This document shows, piece after piece, positions 29,287 to 37,970 of a DNA stretch of 64,000 nt (positions are counted from its first letter, which is position 1; the number at the start of each line of letters is the position of its first letter). A program made the position numbers and the translations under genes. The notes under the pieces were generated by a model, which made no database searches, was not told the DNA's origin, and saw only the letters and a list, made by a program, of their open reading frames with translations. The stretch is taken from NCBI RefSeq assembly GCF_901827185.1, contig NZ_LR594671.1, forward strand, positions 5,596,821 to 5,660,820, read 5' to 3'. The DNA comes from Variovorax sp. PBL-E5 (GTDB lineage: Bacteria; Pseudomonadota; Gammaproteobacteria; Burkholderiales; Burkholderiaceae_C).

Positions 29287-30774
29287 TTACTTATGGCCGC
29301 CGCCACTCGAGTAGCCGCCGTACGACCCGCCCGAGCTGCGATAGCCGCTGCCAGCACCCGATGAACTGCTGCAGGTGCTGAGGATGATCAGCAGGACCAG
29401 GATCACCACGATGATCAGGATGATGGTGCCGCAACCCATCTTCGACGCCGAGCTCAGCGGCGTGGCATCGCTGCGCTTGAACATCTCCTTCTTGCCGTCG
29501 AGCTTGAAGGCCGCCGCGACCGCGGCGCTGTCGATCTTGCTGCCGCTCGACCAGGTCAGCTCGTTGGCGGAACGCTCCATCGACAGCAGCGCGGCGCCGT
29601 TGGCGAAGTCGCGGTTGAAGGTCTTCTGGCCACGCTGGACCTGCCAGTAGAACTCGCCGGCGACGTAGGAGGTCTCGGCGTTGTAGGCGTACTGCTGCTG
29701 ATAGCGCGTGCCGAGGTAGCTCGCACTGCTGCCGTTCTCGGTCATGGTCGGCGCGCCGGTGGTGGGCTTGACCACGCTCCAGCCGTCCTCCGCATCGACC
29801 AGGAAGGTGAAGCCGCGCTTCTGGTTGTAGAGCAGGTATTCGTCCCAGCCGAACTGCTCGTCGTCGCCGGGCGCGGCGCCCATGCGGTGCTGGAAGCCGA
29901 CCGCCTGCCACTGCACACCCTGCAGCTGGCCCATGCTGCCGAGCGCGATCAGCGGGCGCACCGGCTCGTCCTGCGTCGCGTGCCGCAGTTCGCCGCCGAT
30001 GCCTTGCGAGAGATCGATGATGCTGTGGCACGAACCGCAGGTGATGCTCTTGCTGTCGGCGAGGTTGACGGTGACCGGCGCGCCGCAGTTCGGGCAGTTG
30101 AAGCTGCGGCCTTTCTCGTCCTTGGCCGAGTCGTCGCGCAGGCCGGTGAGCTGCAGGTCTTCGAGTTGTACCGCGCGCCCGAGGTACGCGCCCGGCGGAT
30201 CGGCGTCGTAGTCGAGGGTGAGGACCAGTCCCTTGTCGTTGCGCAGCTCGACCACCGGGAACGGCCGGCCGAGCGCGGGCAGCCGCGGCAGTTCTCCCTG
30301 CGCCGAGACGAGCGCCACCTGCTCGTTCGATGCGACGGTGTAATTCTGGCCGTTGAACGCGGCGGTGGCGCCGACGCGCAGATCGGCAGCCGGCGGCGCG
30401 GCGCGCTGCAGGTCGAAGGGCAGGGCGAAGACGAAGGCGCCGTTGTCCTCGCTCAGGATGCCGGTGCGGTCGCCGTCGAGTGCGGCGATCCACTCGGTCC
30501 AGCGGCCGCCCTCGTAGCTGTACTGCAGGCGTCCGACCAGCGTGAAGGGCTTGTCCTGGATGCGGCCCGCCGCGAACAGCTGCAGCGGGCTGAAGTCGTC
30601 GAACAACTCCGCCATCTTGCCGGTGCGCGCGAGCGTGTCGCCCTGGCGCACCACGGTGCTCTGGCAATAGGGGCAGACGGCATAGGCCGACTGCGCCGAG
30701 CGGAATTCGACCGGCGCGCCGCAGCCAGGGCAGGGTGCGCGGTAGTAGCGCTGGCTGCCGCTCTCTTCAGCCAT
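29287..30774 (-). CDS. DUF4178 zinc-ribbon protein with C-terminal transmembrane segment
   Basis: The 495-residue product has two zinc-ribbon-like Cys sets, CPGC/CPYC near residues 15-37 and CPNC/CGSC near 235-260, each followed by a DUF4178 domain (FTLVGRLQYSYEGGRWTEW; VQWQAVGFQHRM). A C-terminal transmembrane helix (GTIILIIVVILVLLIIL) precedes a Gly/Ser/Tyr-rich tail. It is probably a cytoplasm-facing membrane protein. It starts 15 bases after the SPFH gene and ends 25 bases before DUF350, so the operon is compact. Function unknown; family and context suggest a membrane-stress or polyamine-linked complex. Confidence 0.87.
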   Translation of the reverse strand: MAEESGSQRYYRAPCPGCGAPVEFRSAQSAYAVCPYCQSTVVRQGDTLARTGKMAELFDDFSPLQLFAAGRIQDKPFTLVGRLQYSYEGGRWTEWIAALDGDRTGILSEDNGAFVFALPFDLQRAAPPAADLRVGATAAFNGQNYTVASNEQVALVSAQGELPRLPALGRPFPVVELRNDKGLVLTLDYDADPPGAYLGRAVQLEDLQLTGLRDDSAKDEKGRSFNCPNCGAPVTVNLADSKSITCGSCHSIIDLSQGIGGELRHATQDEPVRPLIALGSMGQLQGVQWQAVGFQHRMGAAPGDDEQFGWDEYLLYNQKRGFTFLVDAEDGWSVVKPTTGAPTMTENGSSASYLGTRYQQQYAYNAETSYVAGEFYWQVQRGQKTFNRDFANGAALLSMERSANELTWSSGSKIDSAAVAAAFKLDGKKEMFKRSDATPLSSASKMGCGTIILIIVVILVLLIILSTCSSSSGAGSGYRSSGGSYGGYSSGGGHK

Positions 30775-30789
30775 GACAGGCTGGAGCGC

Positions 30790-31845
30790 TCACACCAGTT
30801 TTTTCAGCAGATCCGCCTTCTTGGCGTCGAACTCTTCCTGCGTGAGGATGCCCTTGGTCTTGAGCTCGCCGAGCTTCTCGAGCGTGGTCATCACGTCGGC
30901 CGGATCGACCACCGCGACGGCGGGCTGCTGCGTGGGCGCCACTGCCGCAGCAGCGGGATTCGCGTTGGGGTTGAGCCCCTGCGACAGGTTCTGCGCCAGC
31001 ACCTGCCCGAGCGCAACGCCCGCGCCCAGGCCCATCGCATCGCCGGCGATGCCGCCGCCGCTGCCGGCGTTCTCGGCGAACTTGGGGATCGCCTGCGCGG
31101 TCTGGTACTGCATGAACTTGCCCATGTCGTTGCCGACCATGCCCATGCCGATCTTCTGATCGAGGATCTTCTGCAGCTCTTCGGGCAGCGAGACGTTCTG
31201 TACCGTGATGTTCTCGAGCTTGATGCCGATCTTGTTGAACTCGGGCACCAGCTGCGCCGCCAGCGCCTGCGCGAACTGGATCTGGTTGGCCGCGAGGTCG
31301 AGGAAGGGCACGCCGCTGGAGGCGATCGCGTTGCTGATGTTCTGCAACACCAAGCCGCGCAGCTGGCCATCGAGATCGGCCACCGTGTAGACATCGCGCG
31401 TGCCCGAGATCTCGGTGTGGAACTGCTTGGCGTCGCCGACGCGGAAGCTGTAGTTGCCGAAGGCGCGCAGCCGGACGGCGCCGAAGTCCTTGTCTCGGAT
31501 CGTGATCGGCTGCGGCGTGCCCCACTTCTGGTCGACCTGCTGGCGCGTGCTGAAGAAGTAGACGTCGCTCTTGAACGGGGACTCGAAGAGCTTGTCCCAG
31601 TTCTTGAGGTAGGTGAGCACGGGCAGCGTCTGCGTCGTGAGCTTGTACATGCCGGGGCCGAACACGTCGGCCACCTTGCCCTCGTTGACGAAGATCGCAA
31701 CCTGCGATTCGCGCACCGTGAGCGAGCCGCCGTTCTGGATTTCCATGTCCGCCATCGGGAAGCGCCAGGCCAGCGTGCCGTCGCCGGTCTCGGTCCACTG
31801 GATGATGTCGATGAACTGTTTCTTGATGAAATCCATCAGCGCCAT
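30790..31845 (-). CDS. SPFH domain protein with C-terminal SHOCT motif (virion core protein-like)
   Basis: The 351-residue product begins MALMDFIKKQFIDIIQW and shows the SPFH/Band-7 layout of the YdjI-type group: SQVAIFVNEGKVADVFGPG, FKSDVYFFS, an IRDKDFGAVRLRAFGNYSF strand set and a long central helix region. It ends with the SHOCT-like motif KLGELKTKGILTQEEFDAKKADLL, here as two pieces from residue 325. The ATG at 31845 has GAGGAG upstream. Such proteins assemble at membranes and are frequent partners of DUF4178 and DUF350 genes. First gene of the minus-strand operon, divergent from maeB. Confidence 0.87.
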   Translation of the reverse strand: MALMDFIKKQFIDIIQWTETGDGTLAWRFPMADMEIQNGGSLTVRESQVAIFVNEGKVADVFGPGMYKLTTQTLPVLTYLKNWDKLFESPFKSDVYFFSTRQQVDQKWGTPQPITIRDKDFGAVRLRAFGNYSFRVGDAKQFHTEISGTRDVYTVADLDGQLRGLVLQNISNAIASSGVPFLDLAANQIQFAQALAAQLVPEFNKIGIKLENITVQNVSLPEELQKILDQKIGMGMVGNDMGKFMQYQTAQAIPKFAENAGSGGGIAGDAMGLGAGVALGQVLAQNLSQGLNPNANPAAAAVAPTQQPAVAVVDPADVMTTLEKLGELKTKGILTQEEFDAKKADLLKKLV

Positions 31846-32009
31846 GGTCACTCCTCGGAAGCGGTTTTGCGAGCTGGGCATATTGCCACATCGACCTGGA
31901 AGCCCTGACGTTTTTCCATGGGTTGCGCCTGTGCCATGTGGCCTATGCCATCGACAGCGAGGTCTACAATCGGCGCCCCCTATAAGAAGCGTTGCAAGGA
32001 GCACGGCCC

Positions 32010-34349
32010 ATGTCCGATCTGACCCCCCCGGTTCCCACGCCCGAAGACAAGCGCACGGAGCTCCGTCGGGCAGCCCTCAGGTACCACGAATTTCCGGTGC
32101 CGGGCAAGATCGCCATCGCGGCGACCAAGCAGATGATCAACCAGCGCGACCTGGCGCTGGCCTATTCGCCCGGCGTGGCCGCGCCCTGCGAGGAGATCGT
32201 CAAGGATCCGGTGAACGCCTTCAAGTACACCGCGCGCGGCAACCTGGTGGCGGTCATCACCAATGGCACGGCGGTGCTCGGCCTCGGCGACATCGGGCCG
32301 CTGGCCTCCAAGCCGGTGATGGAAGGCAAGGGCGTGCTGTTCAAGAAGTTCGCCGGCGTGGACGTGTTCGACATCGAGATCGACGAGAAGGATCCGGCCC
32401 GGCTGGTCGACGTGATCGCCGCGCTCGAACCCACCTTCGGCGCCATCAACCTCGAGGACATCAAGGCACCCGATTGCTTCTACGTCGAGCGCGAGCTGCG
32501 CAAGCGCATGAAGATCCCGGTGTTCCATGACGACCAGCACGGCACGGCAATCACGGTGGCCGCCGCGATGCTCAACGGCCTGAAGGTGGTCGGCAAGGAC
32601 ATCGCGCAAGTCAAGCTCGTGACCTCGGGCGCCGGCGCCGCGGCGCTGGCCTGCCTGAACCTGCTTCTCAAGGTCGGCCTGAAGCGCGAGAACGTGTTCG
32701 TGACCGATCTGGCCGGCGTCGTCTACGAAGGCCGCACGGAGCTGATGGACGACGACAAGCGCCAGTACATGCAGCGCACCGAGGCGCGGTCGCTGTCCGA
32801 CGTGATCGACGGTGCCGACGTGTTCCTGGGCCTGTCCGCCGGCGGCGTGCTCAAGCCCGCGATGGTGGCGAAGATGGCGGCCAGGCCGGTGATCTTCGCG
32901 CTCGCCAATCCCAATCCCGAGATCTCGCCGGAAGACGCGCATGCGGTGCGCGACGACGTCGTCATGGCCACCGGCCGCACGGACTATCCGAACCAGGTCA
33001 ACAACGTCCTGTGCTTCCCCTACATCTTCCGCGGGGCGCTGGATTGCGGCGCCACCACGATCACCGACGAGATGGAAGTCGCCGCGGTGCATGCCATCGC
33101 CGAGCTCGCACAGGCCGAGCAGAGCGAGCGCGTGGCGGCGGCCTATGTGGGCGAGAAGCTCAGCTTCGGCGCCGAGTACCTGATTCCGAAGCCCTTCGAT
33201 CCGCGTCTCATGATGAAGATCGCGCCGGCGGTCGCCCAGGCCGCCGCCGATTCGGGCGTCGCGCTGCGGCCGATCGCCGACCTCGACGCCTATCGCGACA
33301 AGCTGCAGAGCTTCGTCTATGCCTCGGGCACCACGATGAAGCCGATCTTCGACGCCGCCAAGCGTGCGCCGAAGAAGCGGGTCGCGTTCAGCGAAGGCGA
33401 GGAAGAGCGCGTGCTGCGCGCCGTACAGATCGTGGTCGACGAAGGCCTCGCCCGCCCGACCCTGATCGGGCGGCCGGCCATCATCGCGCAGCGCGTCGAG
33501 AAGTTCGGCCTCAGGCTGAAGGAAGAACTCGACTACGACGTCGTCAACGTCGAGCACGACCATCGCTACCGCGACTTCTGGCAGACCTACCACCGGATGA
33601 CCGAGCGCAAGGGCATCACGGTGCAGATGGCCAAGATCGAGATGCGCCGCCGGCTCACGCTGATCGGTTCCATGTTGCTCCACAAGGGCGACGTGGACGG
33701 GCTGATCTGCGGCACCTGGGGCACGACGAGCCTGCACCTGCACTACATCGACCAGGTGATCGGCAAGCGCGTCGGCGGCTGCCCGAGCACGCCGCAGGAT
33801 CTGCCGATCTATGCCTGCATGAACGGCCTGCTGTTGCCTGATCGGCAGGTGTTCCTCGTCGACACGCACGTCAACTACGATCCGACGGCCGAAGAACTCA
33901 CCGAGATCACGACCATGGCGGCCGAGGAGATGATGCGCTTCGGCATCAAACCCAAGGCGGCGCTGCTCTCGCACTCCAATTTCGGCAACAGCAACCAGCC
34001 GAGCGCCATCAAGATGCGGCGGACCCTGGAACTGCTGCGCGTGCAGGCGCCGTGGCTGGAGGTGGACGGCGAGATGCACGGCGACGTGGCGCTCGACGGC
34101 AAGCAACGCGCCGCCGTGATGCCGCACAGCGCGCTGGCCGGCGATGCCAATCTGCTGGTCTTCCCGAACATCGACGCCGCCAATATTTCCTACAACCTCC
34201 TCAAGACGGCAGCGGGCGGCAACATCGCGATCGGGCCGGTTCTGCTCGGCGCGGCCAAACCTGTGCATATTCTCACCGCCAGCACGACCGTCCGCCGGAT
34301 CGTGAACATGACCGCACTCACGGTCGCCGATGCAAACGCGGAGAGGTAG
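32010..34349 (+). CDS. maeB: NADP-dependent malic enzyme with C-terminal phosphotransacetylase-like domain
   Basis: The 779-residue product is the two-domain type. Residues 1 to about 430 carry the malic enzyme ([46 protein letters not shown]). Residues of about 450-779 carry a phosphate acetyltransferase-like domain ([23 protein letters not shown]), which in such enzymes is thought to regulate rather than catalyse. It decarboxylates malate to pyruvate with NADP. The ATG at 32010 has AAGGAG nine bases upstream. A perfect 10-base inverted repeat follows the stop at 34402-34424. Confidence 0.96.
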   Translation: MSDLTPPVPTPEDKRTELRRAALRYHEFPVPGKIAIAATKQMINQRDLALAYSPGVAAPCEEIVKDPVNAFKYTARGNLVAVITNGTAVLGLGDIGPLASKPVMEGKGVLFKKFAGVDVFDIEIDEKDPARLVDVIAALEPTFGAINLEDIKAPDCFYVERELRKRMKIPVFHDDQHGTAITVAAAMLNGLKVVGKDIAQVKLVTSGAGAAALACLNLLLKVGLKRENVFVTDLAGVVYEGRTELMDDDKRQYMQRTEARSLSDVIDGADVFLGLSAGGVLKPAMVAKMAARPVIFALANPNPEISPEDAHAVRDDVVMATGRTDYPNQVNNVLCFPYIFRGALDCGATTITDEMEVAAVHAIAELAQAEQSERVAAAYVGEKLSFGAEYLIPKPFDPRLMMKIAPAVAQAAADSGVALRPIADLDAYRDKLQSFVYASGTTMKPIFDAAKRAPKKRVAFSEGEEERVLRAVQIVVDEGLARPTLIGRPAIIAQRVEKFGLRLKEELDYDVVNVEHDHRYRDFWQTYHRMTERKGITVQMAKIEMRRRLTLIGSMLLHKGDVDGLICGTWGTTSLHLHYIDQVIGKRVGGCPSTPQDLPIYACMNGLLLPDRQVFLVDTHVNYDPTAEELTEITTMAAEEMMRFGIKPKAALLSHSNFGNSNQPSAIKMRRTLELLRVQAPWLEVDGEMHGDVALDGKQRAAVMPHSALAGDANLLVFPNIDAANISYNLLKTAAGGNIAIGPVLLGAAKPVHILTASTTVRRIVNMTALTVADANAER

Positions 34350-34401
34350 GCGAAAGAGCGACAGCGGCCGCTAACTTCGAAAGCGCAGCTACGGCCCCTC
34401 T

Positions 34402-34424
34402 GCCTGCTCAATCTTTGAGCAGGC
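34402..34424 (+). terminator. Perfect inverted repeat after maeB, possible terminator
   Basis: GCCTGCTCAA-TCT-TTGAGCAGGC, 10-base arms with a 3-base loop, lies 53 bases after the maeB stop. The following sequence is GCTTGCTATTT, only weakly T-rich, so termination strength is uncertain; an operator is the alternative. Confidence 0.5.
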
Positions 34425-34531
34425 GCTTGCTATTTGCGCGCCGCTGGTGCACACTCCGGGCTTGAATTTGCGGGTTAACCCCAGGGTTGATTCGCTGGTT
34501 CGGCTCTCGCTCCCCTTCCTTCTGGTGCCCC

Positions 34532-34948
34532 ATGGCGGCTTACGCCTCGATCACGTCCCCTGTCTCCAAGTTTGCGCTCACTAGCTTGATGCTGGTTGCG
34601 CTGATGACCGGAGTCCAGGCGCGTGAAAGAGTCGGTGCCAATGCCGGCGGACACCCGGCACTGGAATCGATTGCGCTGGCCGAATTGCCGGTACAAGGCC
34701 AGCGTACTTATGAGGCCATATTGAATGGTGGCCCCTTCAGGCACGAAAAGGACGGTGTGGTGTTCGGCAATCGCGAACGCCTGCTGCCGCAGGAGCGGCG
34801 AGGCCATTACCGAGAGTACACGGTCGATACGCCGGGCTCGCGCGATCGTGGCGCGAGGCGCATCGTCTGCGGGGGTGAGCGCACCGCGCCAACGGCGTGC
34901 TGGTTCACCGCGGATCATTATGCGAGCTTCAGACGGATCGTCCCATGA
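34532..34948 (+). CDS. Secreted guanyl-specific ribonuclease, barnase family
   Basis: The product of about 138 residues opens with a signal peptide from the ATG at 34532 (SKFALTSLMLVALMTGVQA) and then shows a small barnase-like fold: ALESIALAELP, a Glu-containing strand region, PFRHEKDGVVFGNRERLLP, RGHYREYTVDTPGSRDRGARRIVCGG and a terminal CWFTADHYASF. The pattern H/F-x-x-YREYTV with the basic R-rich loop and a final His is typical of barnase-type RNases, which cut RNA after guanine. A TTG at 34487 would add residues without improving the signal. Its stop overlaps the start of the barstar-like gene by ATGA. Export implies activity outside the cytoplasm. Confidence 0.83.
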   Translation: MAAYASITSPVSKFALTSLMLVALMTGVQARERVGANAGGHPALESIALAELPVQGQRTYEAILNGGPFRHEKDGVVFGNRERLLPQERRGHYREYTVDTPGSRDRGARRIVCGGERTAPTACWFTADHYASFRRIVP

Positions 34949-35427
34949 GTAATGAACTGGATTGGAGCGGCGCCCCAAGGCGTCCTGAAGAAATGATGAC
35001 GACAACCATGGAAAAACCAGCGGAGATGACCTTATCCCTTCGTGCCGTGCGACCCAACATCGTGCAATCCATTCGCGCCTTCCGCGTGAATGATCTGCAG
35101 GAAGCGGCGCATGCGGCAGGGCAGCACTTTCTCTATGCGAACCTGGGCAATGCCCAGACCAAGCAGGACGTGCTCGACCTGATCGCGCAGCAATTCACCT
35201 TCCCGCAGCACTTCGGGAAGAACTTCGACGCGCTGTACGACTGCATGACGGACCCGCTGCACAAGTCCGGCCCGCAACCGGGTTTCGTGATCGTGCTCGA
35301 ACAGATCCCGGCCAACGCCAAGTTCGACAAGGAAGCGCGCGAGCAACTGCTCGACATCTTTCGCGACGCCTCCGACTATTGGGGAGACCGGAAGATACCG
35401 TTCAGGTGCTTCTATTCTTTTCTGTAG
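34945..35427 (+). CDS. Barstar-family ribonuclease inhibitor (immunity protein)
   Basis: The product of about 160 residues has the barstar fold hallmark sequence: LYANLGNAQTKQDVLDLIAQQF, FPQHFGKNFDALYDCMTD (Asp-rich inhibitory helix) and a C-terminal FRCFYSFL strand. Barstar binds barnase in the cytoplasm and blocks the active site with acidic residues. An N-terminal segment of about 45 residues precedes the domain. Its ATG overlaps the RNase stop, so toxin and inhibitor are made together. A hairpin (35427-35461) follows the stop. Confidence 0.87.
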   Translation: MSNELDWSGAPRRPEEMMTTTMEKPAEMTLSLRAVRPNIVQSIRAFRVNDLQEAAHAAGQHFLYANLGNAQTKQDVLDLIAQQFTFPQHFGKNFDALYDCMTDPLHKSGPQPGFVIVLEQIPANAKFDKEAREQLLDIFRDASDYWGDRKIPFRCFYSFL

Positions 35428-35461
35428 CCCGTTCTGCACACACCAGCCAAGCAGAACGGGC
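35427..35461 (+). terminator. Stem-loop directly after the barstar gene
   Basis: GCCCGTTCTG, a 15-base loop, then CAGAACGGGC form perfect 10-base arms starting at the last base of the stop codon. No T tract follows, so this may be an mRNA 3' stabiliser or a weak terminator. Confidence 0.5.
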
Positions 35462-35635
35462 GAACGAGGCTCAGCAGTCCGGTGCCGCACCGGTTTCCGG
35501 CATCGAACTTTCCACCAACGACCCCGCCGCCGAGAAGATGCCGACCGACAAGCTCGTCGATGTCTCGCCTCTGGCATTGCGCATGAGCAGCCCGTTCAAC
35601 GCGGGATACTGGCTCGCCGCAGCGTAGTGTTGCTC
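35462..35635 (+). other. Stretch with coding-like composition but no supported gene
   Basis: One frame over 35500-35627 has G/C-rich third codon positions and reads through segments such as STNDPAAEKMPTDKLVDV to a TAG at about 35627, but there is no start with a ribosome-binding site. It may be the 3' remnant of a lost gene. I do not call a protein here. Confidence 0.3.
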
Positions 35636-35687
35636 GCCCCCAGGCTGCGCGCACTTCGTGTCGCTTCGCCTTCCCCCTGCTGGGGGC
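35636..35687. repeat. Intergenic palindromic repeat-like element
   Basis: GCCCCCAG (35636-35643) and CTGGGGGC (35680-35687) form 8-base arms around TGCGCGCACTTCGTGTCGC. Elements of this style, with CCCCCAG/CTGGGGG arms around a TGCGC..CTTCG core, are common between genes in Comamonadaceae. Copy number cannot be assessed from one window. Confidence 0.5.
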
Positions 35688-35733
35688 GGCACCGGTCGAC
35701 CGGCTGAGCCGGATCGGCGGTGCCCCTGGAACT

Positions 35734-35762
35734 AAAAAGCCCCGCGATGCGGGGCTTTTTTA
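35734..35762. terminator. Bidirectional intrinsic terminator at the 3' end of ksgA
   Basis: AAAAAGCCCCGC-GAT-GCGGGGCTTTTTTA: 7-base GC arms (35739-35745 and 35749-35755) with an A tract before and a T tract after, so it can work on both strands. It overlaps the ksgA stop and terminates the lptD-surA-ksgA operon. Confidence 0.85.
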
Positions 35763-36533
35763 TGCGGTGACGGTCTGTGCCAAGGCTACGTATTCGGCCA
35801 CGGGCACTTCCTCAGCGCGCCGCTGCGTGTCGAAGCTGCCGGCGAAGTCATGCGTATCCAGCCACTTGCCCAGCGTATGCCGCAGCAGCTTGCGGCGTTG
35901 GCTGAAGGCCACCTGGACGATCTCGCCGAGTCGCGCCGCATCGAGCTGCGGCGGATCGGCGAGCGGCACCATGCGGATCACCGCGCTGTCGACGCGCGGC
36001 GGCGGCTCGAAGCTTTCTGGCGGGACGAACAGCACGTTCTCCATCGCGTAGCGCCATTGCAGCATCACGCTCAGACGGCTGTAGTCCGATGTGGCCGGCC
36101 GGGCCACCATGCGGTCGATGACCTCCTTTTGCAGCATGAAGTGCTGGTCGGCGATCAGACGGGCGAACCCCAGAAGGTGGAACAGGATCGGCGTCGAGAT
36201 GTTGTAGGGAAGATTGCCCACCACCCGCAGCTTCGTTCCTTGGCTGCCGTCTGTTGCAGCGGCCAATGCCGCGAAGTCGACCTTCAGCACGTCGGATTCG
36301 ATCACCTCGAGCTGACCGTGGGCCCGCAGACGCTGCGCCAGATCGCGGTCCAGTTCGATCACCGTAAGCCGGCCCAGGCGCTCCACCAGCGGCTGCGTGA
36401 GCGCGGCCAAGCCCGGGCCGATCTCGACCATGGCATCGCCCGGCTGCGGCGCGATCGCGCGCACGATCGCATCGATGATGCCGGCGTCGGTCAGGAAATG
36501 CTGGCCGAAGCGCTTGCGCGCGATGTGTTTCAC
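35760..36533 (-). CDS. ksgA: 16S rRNA (adenine1518/1519-N6)-dimethyltransferase
   Basis: The 257-residue product has the SAM-binding EIGPG (residues 37-41), VIELD and the catalytic NLPY (107-110), and the FGQHFL start typical of KsgA/RsmA. It dimethylates two adjacent adenines near the 3' end of 16S rRNA. A GTG at 36533 is the best start because it begins the conserved [13 protein letters not shown]; longer frames add about 35 unconserved residues. It lies 13 bases after surA in the lptD-surA-ksgA operon, the known order, and its stop overlaps the terminator. Confidence 0.95.
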   Translation of the reverse strand: MKHIARKRFGQHFLTDAGIIDAIVRAIAPQPGDAMVEIGPGLAALTQPLVERLGRLTVIELDRDLAQRLRAHGQLEVIESDVLKVDFAALAAATDGSQGTKLRVVGNLPYNISTPILFHLLGFARLIADQHFMLQKEVIDRMVARPATSDYSRLSVMLQWRYAMENVLFVPPESFEPPPRVDSAVIRMVPLADPPQLDAARLGEIVQVAFSQRRKLLRHTLGKWLDTHDFAGSFDTQRRAEEVPVAEYVALAQTVTA

Positions 36534-36546
36534 GCCGGCGGACGCA

Positions 36547-37962
36547 TCAGGATTGCGGCGGGTCGCGGTATTCGACGTAGGCCCGCGCGCGCACTTCCTG
36601 CGCCCAGGCCTCGAAGGCTTCGTCGATCTTCTTGTCACGCAGCACCGCGCGGGCGGCCTCGCGCTGCTCGGTCTGGCTGAGCTTCGCTTCGCGCCGCGCC
36701 ACCACCTGGATCAGGTGCACGCCGAAGCGCGACACCACCGGATCGCTGATCTGGCCGGGCGCCAGGCGGTTCATGGCTTCCTCGAACTCGGGCACGAACT
36801 GGCCGGGGCGCGACCAGCCCAGATCGCCGCCTTCCTTGGCGCTGGCATCCTGCGAATTGTCTCGCGCCAGACTGGCGAAGTCGGCGGTGCCCTTCTGCAG
36901 CCGCTCCTTGAATTCGGCCAGCTGCGCGACGGCCTGCGCCGTGGTGCGCTTGGGGTCATTGCGCAGCAGGATGTGGCGCACCTCGGTCTGGGTGACGATC
37001 GCATCGCTTGCGCCGGGCTGGCTCTTGGCAAGCAGCTTGAGCACATGGAATCCCGCGCCCGAGCGGATCGGCCCCACGATGCCATTGACCGGTGTCGACT
37101 GCGTCGCATCCACGAAGAGCGTCGGGTAGCGCTCGGCGCTGCGCATGCCGAGCGCGCCGCCGTTCGCGCGGTCCGGCGAATCGGAGAGCTCCTGCGCGAG
37201 CTTGGCAAAGTCTTCGCCGGCGCGGGCACGCTGCGCCACGCTCTGGGCGCGTTGCTGCAAGGTCGCCACCTGTGCATCGCTGGCGTCCTCGGGCACCGCG
37301 ATCAGCACCTGCGCGATGTTGATGTCCGGCGGCACCGCTGCATTGGTGCCGCTGCGCTGATCACGGATGAACTGGTCGACCTCGACGTCGCTGACCTTGA
37401 CCTTGGACTCGACTTCGCGCTCGCGCAGCCGTGTCAACAGGAGCTGGTCGCGCAGGTCGTTGCGGAAGGACTTCACCGAGATGCCTTCTTCACCCACGCG
37501 GCGCTGCAGCTCGACCATGGAAATCTGGTTCTGTCGCGCGACGGTCTGTTCGGCCTGGTCGATCGCGAGTTCGTCGACCTTGATGCCGACATCCTTCGCC
37601 GCCTGAAGCTGCGCGCGCTCCGCGATCAGCCGCTCGAGCACCAGGCGCGTGAGCTCGGGCCGCGGCATGCGCTCGGCCTCGGGATTTTCCTTCAGGATGC
37701 GCGTCAGGCGCGTCTGCACTTCGGTGTTGGTGATCGGCTCCGAGTTGACCAGCGCGACGATGTATTCGGCCGAGCGCTGCACCGGCGTGCCGGTCGCCGC
37801 AGCAGACGACCGCGGCGCGGTCGAGGGCGGGCCGAGGCGTGGTCCGGCACGCATGATGTCCGTGATGCCCATGCCGGGACGCAATCCCTGGCCCTGCGCA
37901 AGGGATGAGGCGGCCAGCGCTGCAAGGCAGACCAGGGTCAGCGGGAAGCGGATGTTGTTCAT
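36547..37962 (-). CDS. surA: Periplasmic peptidyl-prolyl isomerase and outer-membrane protein chaperone SurA
   Basis: The 471-residue product begins with a signal peptide ([23 protein letters not shown]), then an Ala/Pro-rich linker, a SurA N-terminal domain ([16 protein letters not shown]) and two parvulin domains. The two parvulin domains are shown by [13 protein letters not shown] with [13 protein letters not shown], and by VRHILLR with [18 protein letters not shown]. It escorts outer-membrane proteins through the periplasm. The start at 37962 lies 8 bases after the lptD stop. Length is slightly above E. coli SurA because of the linker. Confidence 0.95.
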   Translation of the reverse strand: MNNIRFPLTLVCLAALAASSLAQGQGLRPGMGITDIMRAGPRLGPPSTAPRSSAAATGTPVQRSAEYIVALVNSEPITNTEVQTRLTRILKENPEAERMPRPELTRLVLERLIAERAQLQAAKDVGIKVDELAIDQAEQTVARQNQISMVELQRRVGEEGISVKSFRNDLRDQLLLTRLREREVESKVKVSDVEVDQFIRDQRSGTNAAVPPDINIAQVLIAVPEDASDAQVATLQQRAQSVAQRARAGEDFAKLAQELSDSPDRANGGALGMRSAERYPTLFVDATQSTPVNGIVGPIRSGAGFHVLKLLAKSQPGASDAIVTQTEVRHILLRNDPKRTTAQAVAQLAEFKERLQKGTADFASLARDNSQDASAKEGGDLGWSRPGQFVPEFEEAMNRLAPGQISDPVVSRFGVHLIQVVARREAKLSQTEQREAARAVLRDKKIDEAFEAWAQEVRARAYVEYRDPPQS

Positions 37963-37970
37963 GGCGGGGC

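Noticed and set aside
36534..36638. Extended KsgA N-terminus to 36638
   Set aside because: It overlaps the surA 3' end and is Arg-rich; the conserved start of the family is at the GTG 36533.
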